Shown: positions 55,559 through 64,000 of the stretch, in pieces
Layout of the letters: every line of letters begins with the position of its first letter
Position numbering within the stretch: the first letter of the stretch is position 1
DNA from: an uncultured Roseivirga sp.
GTDB lineage: Bacteria; Bacteroidota; Bacteroidia; Cytophagales; Cyclobacteriaceae
Length of the DNA: 64,000 nt
Assembly: GCA_947493005.1 (NCBI GenBank)
Contig: CANLOY010000001.1
Location: 620,001-684,000 of the forward strand
Direction of reading: 5' to 3'
The notes under the pieces: model-generated
Seen by the model: only the letters and a program-made list of their open reading frames with translations
Database searches by the model: none
Told to the model about the DNA's origin: nothing
Position numbers and translations under genes: made by a program

Positions 55559-56281
55559 TTACTCCACCCTGATCTTTCTCAAAAGATCGTCTCGGTAATT
55601 TTTACCAATAGGAATTTGCTCACCATTTATGAGTACATAGGCAGAGTTAATCGCGTCCATATGATCCACATTAATGGTATAACTACGGTGTGTACGATAA
55701 TAGTTCTTTGGCAAACGTTCGGAAAGATCACTCAAACTACCTCTGATAAGGTGCTTAACGTCATGAACTGTATAGATTTCTACATAAACATGGTCGCTTT
55801 TGAGATAGCGAATATCAGACAGTTTAATTTTATGGAATAAGTTTTTCTCTTTAATAAATATGGCATCGCGAATCAGCAAATCGTCCTGCTCATCTTCCTT
55901 TTTCTTCCCTATGTAATTGTAAAGCGCCATTTCAATCGAGGTGTATAGATCATCTCGGTTGAAAGGTTTTACCAGATAAGCAGGTGGCGCAACTTTTTTT
56001 GCTCTTTCTACCGTAGCGGCATCGGCATTGGAGGTCAGGAAAATAAAAGGGAACTCATATTCTTCTTTAATCTTCCATGCCAGATCTATTCCATCTTTTC
56101 TGCCTCCTAATTGGATATCCAGAATGGCGAGATCGGGTAATTCTTCCTTTATAGTTTCTAAAGCTTCATCATAATGAATGGCAGGCTCAAGTACTTCGTA
56201 TCCCAAATCTTCCAGAATTGCACAGATATTGTCTGCAATTACGATTTCATCTTCGACTACAAGTATTTTAATCTTGCTCAT
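55559..56281 (-). CDS. LytTR-family response regulator
   Basis: A 240-residue response regulator. The receiver domain (about 1-120) has the acidic VVEDE near residue 10, LPDLAILDIQLGGRKDG with the phosphorylated aspartate near 55, FIFLTSNAD near 80 and the lysine in AYLVKPFN near 103. The C-terminal LytTR DNA-binding domain (about 140-240) has IRYLKSDHVYVEIYT, NYYRTHRSYTINVDHM and IPIGKNYRDDLL. It starts directly after the stop codon of the histidine kinase at 56282, so they form a cotranscribed pair. It should bind DNA upstream of target genes when phosphorylated. Targets are not known; the adhesin lies close by. Confidence 0.9.
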   Translation of the reverse strand: MSKIKILVVEDEIVIADNICAILEDLGYEVLEPAIHYDEALETIKEELPDLAILDIQLGGRKDGIDLAWKIKEEYEFPFIFLTSNADAATVERAKKVAPPAYLVKPFNRDDLYTSIEMALYNYIGKKKEDEQDDLLIRDAIFIKEKNLFHKIKLSDIRYLKSDHVYVEIYTVHDVKHLIRGSLSDLSERLPKNYYRTHRSYTINVDHMDAINSAYVLINGEQIPIGKNYRDDLLRKIRVE

Positions 56282-58387
56282 TTAAACAGCCCTTCTTTGT
56301 AATGTATCAGTGAAGATAACAACAAATTTTGCTCCTTCCTCATGGGAATATGTAACCGATCCATAAAGTTGCTTGGCCAGTCTCCTTACCAACCTCAGGC
56401 CAAGACTCTTAGCTTTTTGAAAATCAAATTCAGCCGGCAACCCTTCTCCTGAATCTGATACCGTCAACTGGTGCTGACCATCGCCTAGTGGTTCGACAGA
56501 AACATTTAACTCCCCGGCAGACTTACCGTCAAAAGCATACTTGTATGCATTTGAAATTAACTCATTGAGAATCAAACCAAGTGGCACGGCAGTATCGATA
56601 TCGAATTGTGAAGCGCTTTTAGAATTTACTTTTGTTTGAACCAATTTGGCAGATGGATAAATGGTAGCCAGTTCTTTCATTAGATTTTCAGCATATTCTG
56701 CAAAATCTATGGTCGCCAGGTCTTCATTTTGATAGAGTTTCTGGTGAATCAATGCCATGGCTTTCACCCTGTTCTGGCCTTCCATAAAGGTAGATAATGC
56801 CTCTTCGTCCTCTATGCCTCTCGACTGTAAATCCAGTAAACTGGAAACCACCTGAAGGTTGTTCTTTACCCTGTGGTGTATTTCCTTTAGAAGAAGTTCT
56901 TTCTCCGAAAGTGATTTTTCTATCGTTTGATTTGCACTCTTTAGTTTTAATCTACTTCGGTAGATAATGACTGCTATGACTAAAATAAGCACAAGCAAGG
57001 CAATGGCTCCATAGATGACTAAATTCTGCTGTTTAAGTTGAGCCATTTGGGCTTTTTGACTTTGCTTTAAAGATTCATTTTGGGCTTCCACTAGTTCTGT
57101 TTGATATTCGGTGGTCATCTTGGCAATGGCCTCGGTTCGTGCCTTATTGTTGATCTCTTCAGATATCTCCTTGGCCAACTGACTAAATTGATAGGCCTTA
57201 TCAAAAATTTTCAATCTGCCATATAGATTGGCTTGTGCCTGAGCTAGCCTGTGTCTGACATTACCTGCACCCGAATGATCTGCCAATTTCCACCCTTCAA
57301 CAGCATAAGGTAAAGCCTCTTTCCATAGTTGTTTTTGTTTTGCAGGGTTATTAGCAAAAACAGAGTCTGCTAAAATCATTTTTTGTTCTATAAGACTTCC
57401 ATAAATATCTCCTCTCGTTTGAGGGGCTACCCCATAATCAGGAAGGTTTTCAGCCGATTTTACTATATAATCATGCGATTGTTGATAGTTGCCACGTAGC
57501 ATTTCTATTCTAGACAAATGCCTATGGTATTCTGCAGTCGGCCAGGTCGAGAGGTTCATATCTTTAGTCAACTCCCAAGCCTTAGTAAACGAGTCATAGG
57601 CCTCATCCAAACTGTCTTGTTTGATTAAAATTTGCCCAACATTGGTGTATGTCAAAGCTACCGAACGGACATTGCCCATCACTTCGTGTATTACTCTGGA
57701 TTTCTTGATGTATCTCTTGGCTAACTCAAACTGTTCTTGCTGCTTTAACACCAATCCATAATTCATATAAAAAGCCCTCAGACTCATGGTGTCTTCCTTG
57801 CTTTTGACATATCGAATACCATCCAGTAACAATTTTGAGGCCTTGTCAAGCTTTCGCTGGTAAAAGTAATCTAAGCCAGCATTGTTATAGGACAACACCA
57901 TAGAGTAATCTGTACCATCTGCCAGATTACGCTCTATGACACGTTCATAATGATAGACTGAACTGTCAAATTCTGACATGGCCTCAAAGTATTTACCCAG
58001 GTCGGCCTGAGTATATGCCCGTTCTTTTTTTTCATCAAGTTTTGCAAAAACTGCTAGCGCTTGCCTGTAAAATGGCACACCCTCTTCTTTTCCATTCACC
58101 CAGTAGGTTTTACCTATTGTCCTGAGTACTACTCCTTCAAAATGAGGTTTTTCGTTTCTATTTTGTTTAGAAACATCGAGCGCTCTGTTGAGATAAAAAA
58201 GGCTGGAATCGAAATTTGATCTTCGCAGACTTTCAGCAATCAATATATCTGTTTGAATCCTGGTAGTGTCATGTTGAGCCTGCTGTCTAACTTGTAGCAA
58301 AGAATCAATTTTTGATTGAGCATAAACAGTTACCGATGATAGGTAAAAGCAAAAGAGCATTGCAAATACACGTGTAGTCTCAATCAT
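56282..58387 (-). CDS. TPR-sensor histidine kinase (HisKA_2), paired with LytTR regulator
   Basis: A 701-residue sensor kinase from ATG 58387 (signal-like MIETTRVFAMLFCFYL, cut near VYAQ). The start fits the -7 element at 58419-58426; an upstream in-frame ATG at 58528 would lie before that promoter. Residues ~25-400 hold TPR-type repeats (ARTIGKTYW-like, KASKLLLDGIRY, KRYIKKSRVIHE, DEAYDSFTKAWEL). A coiled coil (about 400-450) leads to one membrane segment (IYGAIALLVLILVIAVIIY). HisKA_2 follows with the phospho-acceptor in LKEIHHRVKNNLQ (near 506), then the ATPase with LILNELISNAYKYAFDG, VSDSGEGLP and SLGLRLVRRLAKQL. It is paralogous to 58777-60885, with long identical DNA. It passes phosphate to the next gene. 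Confidence 0.88.
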   Translation of the reverse strand: MIETTRVFAMLFCFYLSSVTVYAQSKIDSLLQVRQQAQHDTTRIQTDILIAESLRRSNFDSSLFYLNRALDVSKQNRNEKPHFEGVVLRTIGKTYWVNGKEEGVPFYRQALAVFAKLDEKKERAYTQADLGKYFEAMSEFDSSVYHYERVIERNLADGTDYSMVLSYNNAGLDYFYQRKLDKASKLLLDGIRYVKSKEDTMSLRAFYMNYGLVLKQQEQFELAKRYIKKSRVIHEVMGNVRSVALTYTNVGQILIKQDSLDEAYDSFTKAWELTKDMNLSTWPTAEYHRHLSRIEMLRGNYQQSHDYIVKSAENLPDYGVAPQTRGDIYGSLIEQKMILADSVFANNPAKQKQLWKEALPYAVEGWKLADHSGAGNVRHRLAQAQANLYGRLKIFDKAYQFSQLAKEISEEINNKARTEAIAKMTTEYQTELVEAQNESLKQSQKAQMAQLKQQNLVIYGAIALLVLILVIAVIIYRSRLKLKSANQTIEKSLSEKELLLKEIHHRVKNNLQVVSSLLDLQSRGIEDEEALSTFMEGQNRVKAMALIHQKLYQNEDLATIDFAEYAENLMKELATIYPSAKLVQTKVNSKSASQFDIDTAVPLGLILNELISNAYKYAFDGKSAGELNVSVEPLGDGQHQLTVSDSGEGLPAEFDFQKAKSLGLRLVRRLAKQLYGSVTYSHEEGAKFVVIFTDTLQRRAV

Positions 58388-58776
58388 AATAATCCCGTAG
58401 TCTTCAGTCAGAGTGAGCCAAAGGTAATACCTATGGTTCGATATCATAATATATGAATTGTATGCTGAAAAAGCTTTTGTCCTTTTATAAAAGGAAACTA
58501 CTGATATCCAGCCAAAACTTGAATTCAATAAAATATGCCTCTAAAACATCCGAGAATAGATTTTTCTTTTAGACTCAACACCACCCCTACCCTAAAGGGA
58601 GTTGCCAAGAGTATCCCCTTAGGGAATAAAAAGGGTGATTTTCAGCTATTCCTTCAATCTCAAAAAATCTTTCTCAGATGTCAGTAAAGGGAAACTCGAA
58701 ATGAAAAGATTACCTTACATAATTCTAGCTTACAGCATTAAAATTTGGCTCGAAAAAATGTACGAGCCTTCTTCAC
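58388..58776. other. Intergenic region with kinase promoter and CCCCTAAAGGG-type repeat
   Basis: A 389-bp stretch between the two kinase genes. It holds the promoter of the left kinase (58419-58426) and, at ~58580-58645, a segment with CCCTACCCTAAAGGGAG and CCCCTTAGGGAATAAAAAGGG, like intergenic repeats common in Bacteroidota. A coding frame is not supported. Confidence 0.5.
58419..58426 (-). promoter_or_regulatory. Bacteroidota -7 element (TACCTTTG) of kinase 1
   Basis: On the minus strand TACCTTTG fits TAnnTTTG, 32 bp before ATG 58387. The block is kept in the paralogue: both have TATATTAT, then AGGTRTTAYCTTTGG, at similar spacing. A -33 element is not sure. Confidence 0.55.
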
Positions 58777-60885
58777 TTAAATAGCCTTTCTTTGTAACGT
58801 ATCAGTAAAGGTTATAATGAATTTTGCTCCTTCTTCATGGGAATAAGTCACAGATCCGTAAAGTTGTTTGGCCAGTCGCCTTACTAATCTCAACCCAAGA
58901 CTCTTTGCTTTCTGAAAATCAAATTCAGAGGGCAAACCGACTCCCGAATCCGATACAGTCAACTGGTGCTGACCATCGCCCAACGCTTCCACAGAAACAT
59001 TCAAGGCTCCGGCAGACTTACCATCAAAAGCATACTTGTATGCATTAGAAATTAACTCATTGAGAATCAAACCAAGTGGCACAGCAGTATCGATATCAAA
59101 AGCCGAGTTACCATCAGCCTGAATATTTGTTTTCACTCCTTTGGCCGATGGGTAAATGGTAGCCAGTTCTTTCATCAGATTTTCTGCATACTCGGCAAAG
59201 TCGATGGTGGCCAGGTTCTCGTTTTGATAGAGTTTCTGATGAATGAGTGCCATGGCCTTCACCCTGTTCTGGCCTTCCATAAAGGTAGATAATGCCTCTT
59301 CGTCCTCTATGCCTCTCGACTGTAAATCCAGTAAACTGGAAACCACCTGAAGGTTGTTCTTTACCCTATGGTGAATTTCTTTGAGTAAGATCTCTTTTTC
59401 TGAAAGTGATTTTTCTATGGTTTGATTGGCTTGCCTAAGGTTAAGCCTACTGCGGTAAATAACAAGTGCAATAATGAGAACCAAGATAAGTCCCATAACG
59501 GAACCATAAATAAGATAATTCTGCTGTTTGAGCTGAGCAGCCTGTGTCTTTTGATTTTCTTGAAGTAAAGCATTTTCATTTTCTACTCTTTCTGTTTCAA
59601 ATTCAGTAGCCATTCTGGCCATGGCATCGGATTGGGTTTTCTGACCGGTCTCGATATTTGCTTCATTCAATAGTTTAGCATATTTAAATGCTTTTTCAAG
59701 GTCATTCAAGCTTTCATAGATATCAACAAGGCTCTTAGCCGCCATCACCTTCACCTCTAAAGAATTACTGGAGTTAGCATATGCCCAAGCCCTTTCACCA
59801 AAAACTGCACCTTCTTTTAGCGTTTGAACTCTTCTTGAATTGACTTTTGTATAAACTGAATCCGCAATTACTTTTTTTACTTTTGACAAGTTTATGTAAA
59901 TCTGACTTTTAAACCGGTCGGTAGCTCCTTCTGGCATGCTGGATTCGGCAATCAGCAAGAAATCTTCAGCTTTCTGGTATTCTCCCAATTTCACATAGAT
60001 ATTACCCATATTCAGGAAACAACCTGAAAGGAGATATATACTGTTTACTTTCTTAAAAAGCTTGCTGGCCTTATCATAATAAACTAACGCTTTATTAAGG
60101 CTATCTTGAGAGGTAAGTACATCAGCAATATTTTTATAACTCACTGCTTCATTTGGCATATGTCTGGCCTCTACAAAGCCATTAAGTGCTTCGTTGTAAT
60201 ATGACTTAGCATCTTCAAGCTGTCCTAGTTTGTCATATACCATACCTATATTGAGTATCGTACAAGCCACATCGTATACACTACCATTCTCCTTTCTCCT
60301 CTCCAATGCCTCGGTGTAGTATTCCATTGCTTTATCATATTCACCCTTACGATAAAGGGCTAATCCACCATTGTTATAACTCCCACTTACATAAACTGTA
60401 TTGAGTGTGTCACTAAGTTCAGTTGCTTTAGAGAAGTAGATTACCGCACTGTCGTATTGGGAAAGATGACTACTAAAAAAGTATCCAATACAGAAGTAAT
60501 TGTAAGCTAATTGAATCAGGTTCTTTTGTTCTATAAAATAGGGCAATGACTGCTTTATAGATTCAATTCCCTTTCTCTTTTGGTCAGAGGTATAACCATA
60601 AGCCAAACCTAAATAAGTCAATGATCGGTTTTCGTATTCGGGATAAGCTCGCATGGCATCTGATCTAGACAAATCAAGTGCGCGTTCACCGTAGAAAACT
60701 GCTGAGTCTGAATTTGAGGTCCTGAAATGATTTGCGAGGGTTATATCTATTTCAATTCTCAGAGAGTCATGCGTAGCAATGCTTCTTGCCCGAAGCAAAG
60801 AGTCCACTTTTGACTGGGCAAATGAGTTTTCAAACGAAAAACAAATACAAAAAAGAGTGATGAGTGCGCGCGTAGTCTTAATCAT
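58777..60885 (-). CDS. TPR-sensor histidine kinase (HisKA_2), paralogue
   Basis: A 702-residue kinase from ATG 60885 (signal-like MIKTTRALITLFCICF, cut near SFAQ). TPR-type repeats fill about 30-390 (SYNNGGLALYRKGEYDKAM, GMVYDKLGQLEDAKSYYNE, MGNIYVKLGEYQKAEDF). A coiled coil and one membrane segment (LIYGSVMGLILVLIIALVIY) follow. HisKA_2 has LKEIHHRVKNNLQ and the ATPase LILNELISNAYKYAFDG, VSDSGVGLP, SLGLRLVRRLAKQL. The kinase half is almost identical to that of 56282-58387, while the TPR half differs, so the two sense different signals but may share the regulator at 55559, as this gene has no regulator next to it. Confidence 0.88.
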   Translation of the reverse strand: MIKTTRALITLFCICFSFENSFAQSKVDSLLRARSIATHDSLRIEIDITLANHFRTSNSDSAVFYGERALDLSRSDAMRAYPEYENRSLTYLGLAYGYTSDQKRKGIESIKQSLPYFIEQKNLIQLAYNYFCIGYFFSSHLSQYDSAVIYFSKATELSDTLNTVYVSGSYNNGGLALYRKGEYDKAMEYYTEALERRKENGSVYDVACTILNIGMVYDKLGQLEDAKSYYNEALNGFVEARHMPNEAVSYKNIADVLTSQDSLNKALVYYDKASKLFKKVNSIYLLSGCFLNMGNIYVKLGEYQKAEDFLLIAESSMPEGATDRFKSQIYINLSKVKKVIADSVYTKVNSRRVQTLKEGAVFGERAWAYANSSNSLEVKVMAAKSLVDIYESLNDLEKAFKYAKLLNEANIETGQKTQSDAMARMATEFETERVENENALLQENQKTQAAQLKQQNYLIYGSVMGLILVLIIALVIYRSRLNLRQANQTIEKSLSEKEILLKEIHHRVKNNLQVVSSLLDLQSRGIEDEEALSTFMEGQNRVKAMALIHQKLYQNENLATIDFAEYAENLMKELATIYPSAKGVKTNIQADGNSAFDIDTAVPLGLILNELISNAYKYAFDGKSAGALNVSVEALGDGQHQLTVSDSGVGLPSEFDFQKAKSLGLRLVRRLAKQLYGSVTYSHEEGAKFIITFTDTLQRKAI

Positions 60886-60916
60886 AAAGCCAGTAATCGT
60901 TAGGAGCAAAGTAAAC

Positions 60917-60924
60917 CAAAGATA
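60917..60924 (-). promoter_or_regulatory. Bacteroidota -7 element (TATCTTTG) of kinase 2
   Basis: On the minus strand TATCTTTG fits TAnnTTTG, 32 bp before ATG 60885, the same distance as for the other kinase. The flanking block AGGTGTTATCTTTGG matches that of kinase 1. Confidence 0.55.
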
Positions 60925-61004
60925 ACACCTCTGATTGTGAAGTATAATATATGAAATGTAAAACGAAAATTGTGTTGCGTTTTATGAGAGGGAAACTTGA
61001 AACG

Positions 61005-61029
61005 AAAAAAGCCCCTAAAAAGGGGCTTT
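61005..61029 (-). terminator. Terminator after tRNA-Leu
   Basis: On the minus strand the hairpin AAAGCCCC-TTTTTT-AGGGGCTTT (approx.) is followed by a T run. It lies 6 bp after the 3' end of tRNA-Leu, so it ends that transcript. Confidence 0.75.
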
Positions 61030-61034
61030 AAACG

Positions 61035-61118
61035 TACCAGAGGCGGGACTTGAACCCGCACGAGCAAAAGCTCACAAGATTTTAAGTCTTGCGTGTCTAC
61101 CAATTCCACCACTCCGGC
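61035..61118 (-). tRNA. tRNA-Leu (anticodon UAA)
   Basis: An 84-nt class II tRNA. On the minus strand it begins GCCGGAGTGGTGGAATTGG with the D-loop. The anticodon stem GACTTAAAATC holds TAA, and the variable arm has GTGAGCTTTTGCTCGTG-like pairing. The T arm GCGGGTTCAAGTCCCGC is perfect, and the acceptor CTCTGGT pairs with GCCGGAG through two G-U pairs. CCA is not encoded. It reads UUA codons. Confidence 0.93.
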
Positions 61119-61161
61119 TGCAACTACCAAGTAGTTGTATTATTCTGAATGGGTTTTAAAT

Positions 61162-61188
61162 CAAAAAAGCGTGATCATGATCGCGCTT
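61162..61188 (-). terminator. Terminator after tRNA-Gly
   Basis: On the minus strand GAAGCGCGATCATGATCACGC forms a hairpin (AGCGcGATCATGATCaCGCT) followed by TTTTTTGA. It lies 13 bp past the tRNA-Gly. Confidence 0.65.
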
Positions 61189-61200
61189 CTTTATTTATTG

Positions 61201-61273
<73 letters not shown>

Positions 61274-61365
61274 TTAATTTTCAGTACTTCTGATTCGCGC
61301 TTTTCGCGAACGGGAGTGCAAATTTAATGAAGGGCTTTGAATTTGCAACGGCTTGTCGAAAAAAA

Positions 61366-63972
61366 TTACTTATTCAGTTTCCCTTTTATTTCATTAAGCT
61401 TTAATAAGGCCTCAACAGGAGAAATAGTATTGATATCTAATGTTTCCAGAATCTCTTTTATCTCTTCAAAAGCAGGGTCTGCTTCGAACATACTCAGTTG
61501 GTAATTGTTTTTGGGAATGCTTTTAATCTTTTCATCGGACTGATTTCTGATCTTATCCTGCTCCAGATGCTTCATGATTTCAGCCGCTCTGATTACCACC
61601 GGGTTAGGCATTCCTGCCATTTGAGCCACATGGATTCCAAAACTATGTTCACTTCCTCCTTCCTTCAGCTTACGCATGAAAATGACTTTGTTACCCACTT
61701 CTTTAACAGAAACATTGAAGTTTTTGATTGCTGGAAAGTCTTCTTCTAACTGATTCAATTCATGATAGTGTGTAGCAAAAAGTGTTTTGGCTTTAAACTT
61801 TTCATGGTTGTGCAGGTACTCTACAATCGACCAGGCAATGGAAATACCATCATAGGTACTTGTACCCCTACCTATTTCGTCCATTAAGACAAGACTCCTT
61901 TCCGACAGGTTATTGAGAATACTGGCTGTCTCCGTCATCTCCACCATAAAAGTAGACTCTCCCTTTGACAAATTATCTGATGCTCCTACTCTGGTAAACA
62001 CCTTATCCGTAATTCCAAGTCGTGCTTTAGAGGCGGGTACATAACAGCCCATTTGTGCCATCAGTACAATAAGTGCCGTTTGTCTTAGCAAAGCCGACTT
62101 ACCTGCCATATTCGGACCGGTTATAATCAGTATCTGATGGGTGTGATCATCTAACGACACATCATTTGGAACGTATGATTCCCCTACTGGCAATTGCTGT
62201 TCGATAACCGGGTGACGACCATCCTGAATATCGATGATCATTTTTTCATCTAGCTCAGGTCGACAATAATTATTGTCTTTAGCAATGGTAGCAAAAGAAA
62301 TCAAACAATCTATGGTGGCAATAACACCCGCGTTTCTCTGCACTTTAGCCGTAAACTCAGCGGCAAATGCGACCAATTCTGCAAACAACCGTTGCTCTAT
62401 TACTTTATACTGGTCTTCTGCGTTGACAATCTTTTCTTCATAGGTCTTGAGCTCTTCAGTGATGTATCGCTCCGCATTTACCAGCGTTTGCTTACGAATC
62501 CACTCTTCTGGCACCTTGTCTTTATGCGCATTGCTCACCTCCAGGTAATACCCAAATACCTTATTATAGGCAATTTTCAAAGAGGTGATTCCTGTAGCTT
62601 CACTTTCACGCTGCTGTATCTGAACTAAGTAATCTTTACCACTGAAAGCAATCCCTCTCAATTCATCCAGTTCAGCATCTACTTCTTCAGCAATAATGCC
62701 TCCCTGGTGTACAAGCATAGGGGCATCTTCTTTTAACTCGCTTTGGATTCTTTCCAACAAAGGAGAGCAATCATCCAATTGTTCAGCCAAAGTCTTTAGC
62801 GACTGATGACCTGAAGATGCCAAGGCTTCTTTTATTGGACCAATACTCAAAAGTGCTTTCTTGAGTTGGTTCATTTCCCGTGGGTTAATTCGGCCCACAG
62901 CCACTTTGGAAATCAGACGTTCTAAATCTCCAATACCATCCAATGCTTCAGATAGTTCATCGCTAAGCGATGCGTTTTTATGAAAGGCGTCTACGATTGA
63001 AAGGCGTTCTTCTATTCTCTTTAGCTCTTTCAGTGGAAGCACCATCCAGCGTTTCAGCATTCTGGAACCCATTGGAGTGAGTGTCTTATCTAGAATCTGA
63101 ATAAGCGGAACACCTCCCTCATGTTGTGGATAAATCAATTCCAGATTTCGAATAGTGAACTTGTCTAGCCAGACGTATTTATCTTCTTCTATTCGACTAA
63201 TGGCTGCAATATGACCAACTTCTTTGTGCTCAGTATCTTCCAGATAATAGAGTATTGCGCCTGCTGCAGTAATGGCCAAATCCATTTCCTCTACTCCAAA
63301 ACCTTTCAGGGATTTGGTTGAAAAGTGATTGGTTAATCTCTCATAACCATAGTCATACGCATATACCCAATCATCTAAATGATAAGTGTTAAAGTCATCT
63401 TGAAACTGTTCTGCGAATTGCTCCTTTTGCGTCTTTGAGAAGATGAACTCTGAAGGGTTCAGGCCTTGTATTAATTTATCGATGTAGCTGGGTTTACCCT
63501 GAGCAGTTAGAAACTCGCCTGTCGATAAGTCTAAGAATGCTACACCAACCTGATCCTTTCCGAAGCTTAGCGAAGCCAGATAATTGTTTCGCTTCTGATC
63601 AAGCACATTGTCATTGAACGACAACCCTGGTGTAACAAGCTCCGTTACCCCTCTTTTTACTATGCCTTTGACCGATTTTGGATCTTCCAATTGATCGCAA
63701 ATCGCCACTCTGTTTCCTGCCCTCACCAACTTTGGTAAGTAGGTATCCAGCGAATGATGTGGAAACCCTGCTAGTTCGATATGGCTTGCCGCTCCATTTG
63801 CCCTCTTAGTCAATACAATATCCAGTACCTTACTTGCCTTGATGGCATCGTCTCCAAAAGTCTCGTAAAAGTCGCCAACACGAAATAATAACAATGCTCC
63901 AGGGTGCTTTGCCTTAATGGCATTGTATTGTTTCATCAAGGGAGTTTCCTTCACCTCTTTCTTTTTGGCCAT
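61366..63972 (-). CDS. mutS: DNA mismatch repair protein MutS
   Basis: An 868-residue MutS, full length for the family. The mismatch-binding domain shows [13 protein letters not shown] near residue 30 (the F-x-E that stacks on the mismatch). Connector, core and clamp follow ([30 protein letters not shown]). The ATPase has [26 protein letters not shown] (Walker A) near 620, [14 protein letters not shown] near 670, [16 protein letters not shown] (Walker B) near 690 and LFATHYHEL near 730. The C-terminal ~70 residues match the usual dimer or tetramer helix. It recognises base mismatches and starts repair with MutL. The ATG at 63972 is close to the right edge, so its promoter is not seen. Confidence 0.97.
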   Translation of the reverse strand: MAKKKEVKETPLMKQYNAIKAKHPGALLLFRVGDFYETFGDDAIKASKVLDIVLTKRANGAASHIELAGFPHHSLDTYLPKLVRAGNRVAICDQLEDPKSVKGIVKRGVTELVTPGLSFNDNVLDQKRNNYLASLSFGKDQVGVAFLDLSTGEFLTAQGKPSYIDKLIQGLNPSEFIFSKTQKEQFAEQFQDDFNTYHLDDWVYAYDYGYERLTNHFSTKSLKGFGVEEMDLAITAAGAILYYLEDTEHKEVGHIAAISRIEEDKYVWLDKFTIRNLELIYPQHEGGVPLIQILDKTLTPMGSRMLKRWMVLPLKELKRIEERLSIVDAFHKNASLSDELSEALDGIGDLERLISKVAVGRINPREMNQLKKALLSIGPIKEALASSGHQSLKTLAEQLDDCSPLLERIQSELKEDAPMLVHQGGIIAEEVDAELDELRGIAFSGKDYLVQIQQRESEATGITSLKIAYNKVFGYYLEVSNAHKDKVPEEWIRKQTLVNAERYITEELKTYEEKIVNAEDQYKVIEQRLFAELVAFAAEFTAKVQRNAGVIATIDCLISFATIAKDNNYCRPELDEKMIIDIQDGRHPVIEQQLPVGESYVPNDVSLDDHTHQILIITGPNMAGKSALLRQTALIVLMAQMGCYVPASKARLGITDKVFTRVGASDNLSKGESTFMVEMTETASILNNLSERSLVLMDEIGRGTSTYDGISIAWSIVEYLHNHEKFKAKTLFATHYHELNQLEEDFPAIKNFNVSVKEVGNKVIFMRKLKEGGSEHSFGIHVAQMAGMPNPVVIRAAEIMKHLEQDKIRNQSDEKIKSIPKNNYQLSMFEADPAFEEIKEILETLDINTISPVEALLKLNEIKGKLNK

Positions 63973-64000
63973 AATCTAAAAATGGTAGGAGTTCGATTTT

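Noticed and set aside
60900-61130. A 76-codon minus-strand frame across the tRNA-Leu gene
   Set aside because: It overlaps the whole tRNA-Leu and its terminator, which explain the sequence; the product has no protein-like pattern.

Overview
The window reads as a chromosome segment of a Bacteroidota bacterium, most like a gliding or marine member of the Cytophagales. The evidence is a giant surface protein ending in a type B type IX secretion (T9SS) sorting domain, a PorP/SprF-type partner gene next to it, Bacteroidota-type -7 promoter elements (TAnnTTTG), an A+T-rich genome, and LytTR / HisKA_2 signalling with TPR sensors. No species can be named from the sequence alone.

Layout. (1) 1-36.8 kb is a large surface-glycan locus with many strand switches. 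It holds the start of a GT2 glycosyltransferase, a 5'-truncated GT2 pseudogene, a persulfide-dioxygenase-like/rhodanese fusion that looks unrelated to glycans, three GDP-mannose 3,5-epimerase-like genes and a frameshifted GDP-mannose 4,6-dehydratase. It also holds six genes carrying seven domains of a FUT8/NodZ-like (fucosyltransferase superfamily) family and two GT15-like glycosyltransferases resembling fungal Kre2/Mnt1. The remaining genes are GT2 enzymes, an AftB-like GT-C membrane glycosyltransferase, a sugar nucleotidyltransferase, a HAD phosphatase, two membrane-anchored SGNH proteins, methyltransferases (one degenerate), a sulfotransferase, a GMC oxidoreductase with a small Tat-signal partner, and a 2OG-oxygenase fused to a second 'sporadic carbohydrate cluster' domain. 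A Wzm/Wzt-type ABC exporter closes the set. (2) 36.8-53.9 kb is a two-gene operon read leftward: a ~5,100-residue T9SS adhesin, then a PorP/SprF-OmpA fusion. (3) 53.9-55.6 kb is noncoding, with GTTCnGAAC palindromes and three copies of a ~520-bp repeat. (4) 55.6-61 kb holds two paralogous TPR histidine kinases, one with its LytTR response regulator. (5) 61.0-64 kb holds tRNA-Leu(UAA), tRNA-Gly(GCC) and mutS.

How the parts may work together (inference). Epimerases and dehydratase would supply GDP-L-galactose- or GDP-6-deoxyhexose-type donors. The expanded FUT8/NodZ-like and GT15-like enzymes, both from GDP-sugar-using families, plus the GT2 enzymes would assemble an unusual oligosaccharide. 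Methyl- and sulfotransferases would decorate it, and the ABC transporter would export it. The combination of GME-like epimerases, a FUT8-like expansion, GT15-like enzymes and the oxygenase fusion is the most likely undescribed system here. The giant adhesin has three consecutive seven-bladed propellers and two BspA-type repeat blocks, and is the second point of interest.
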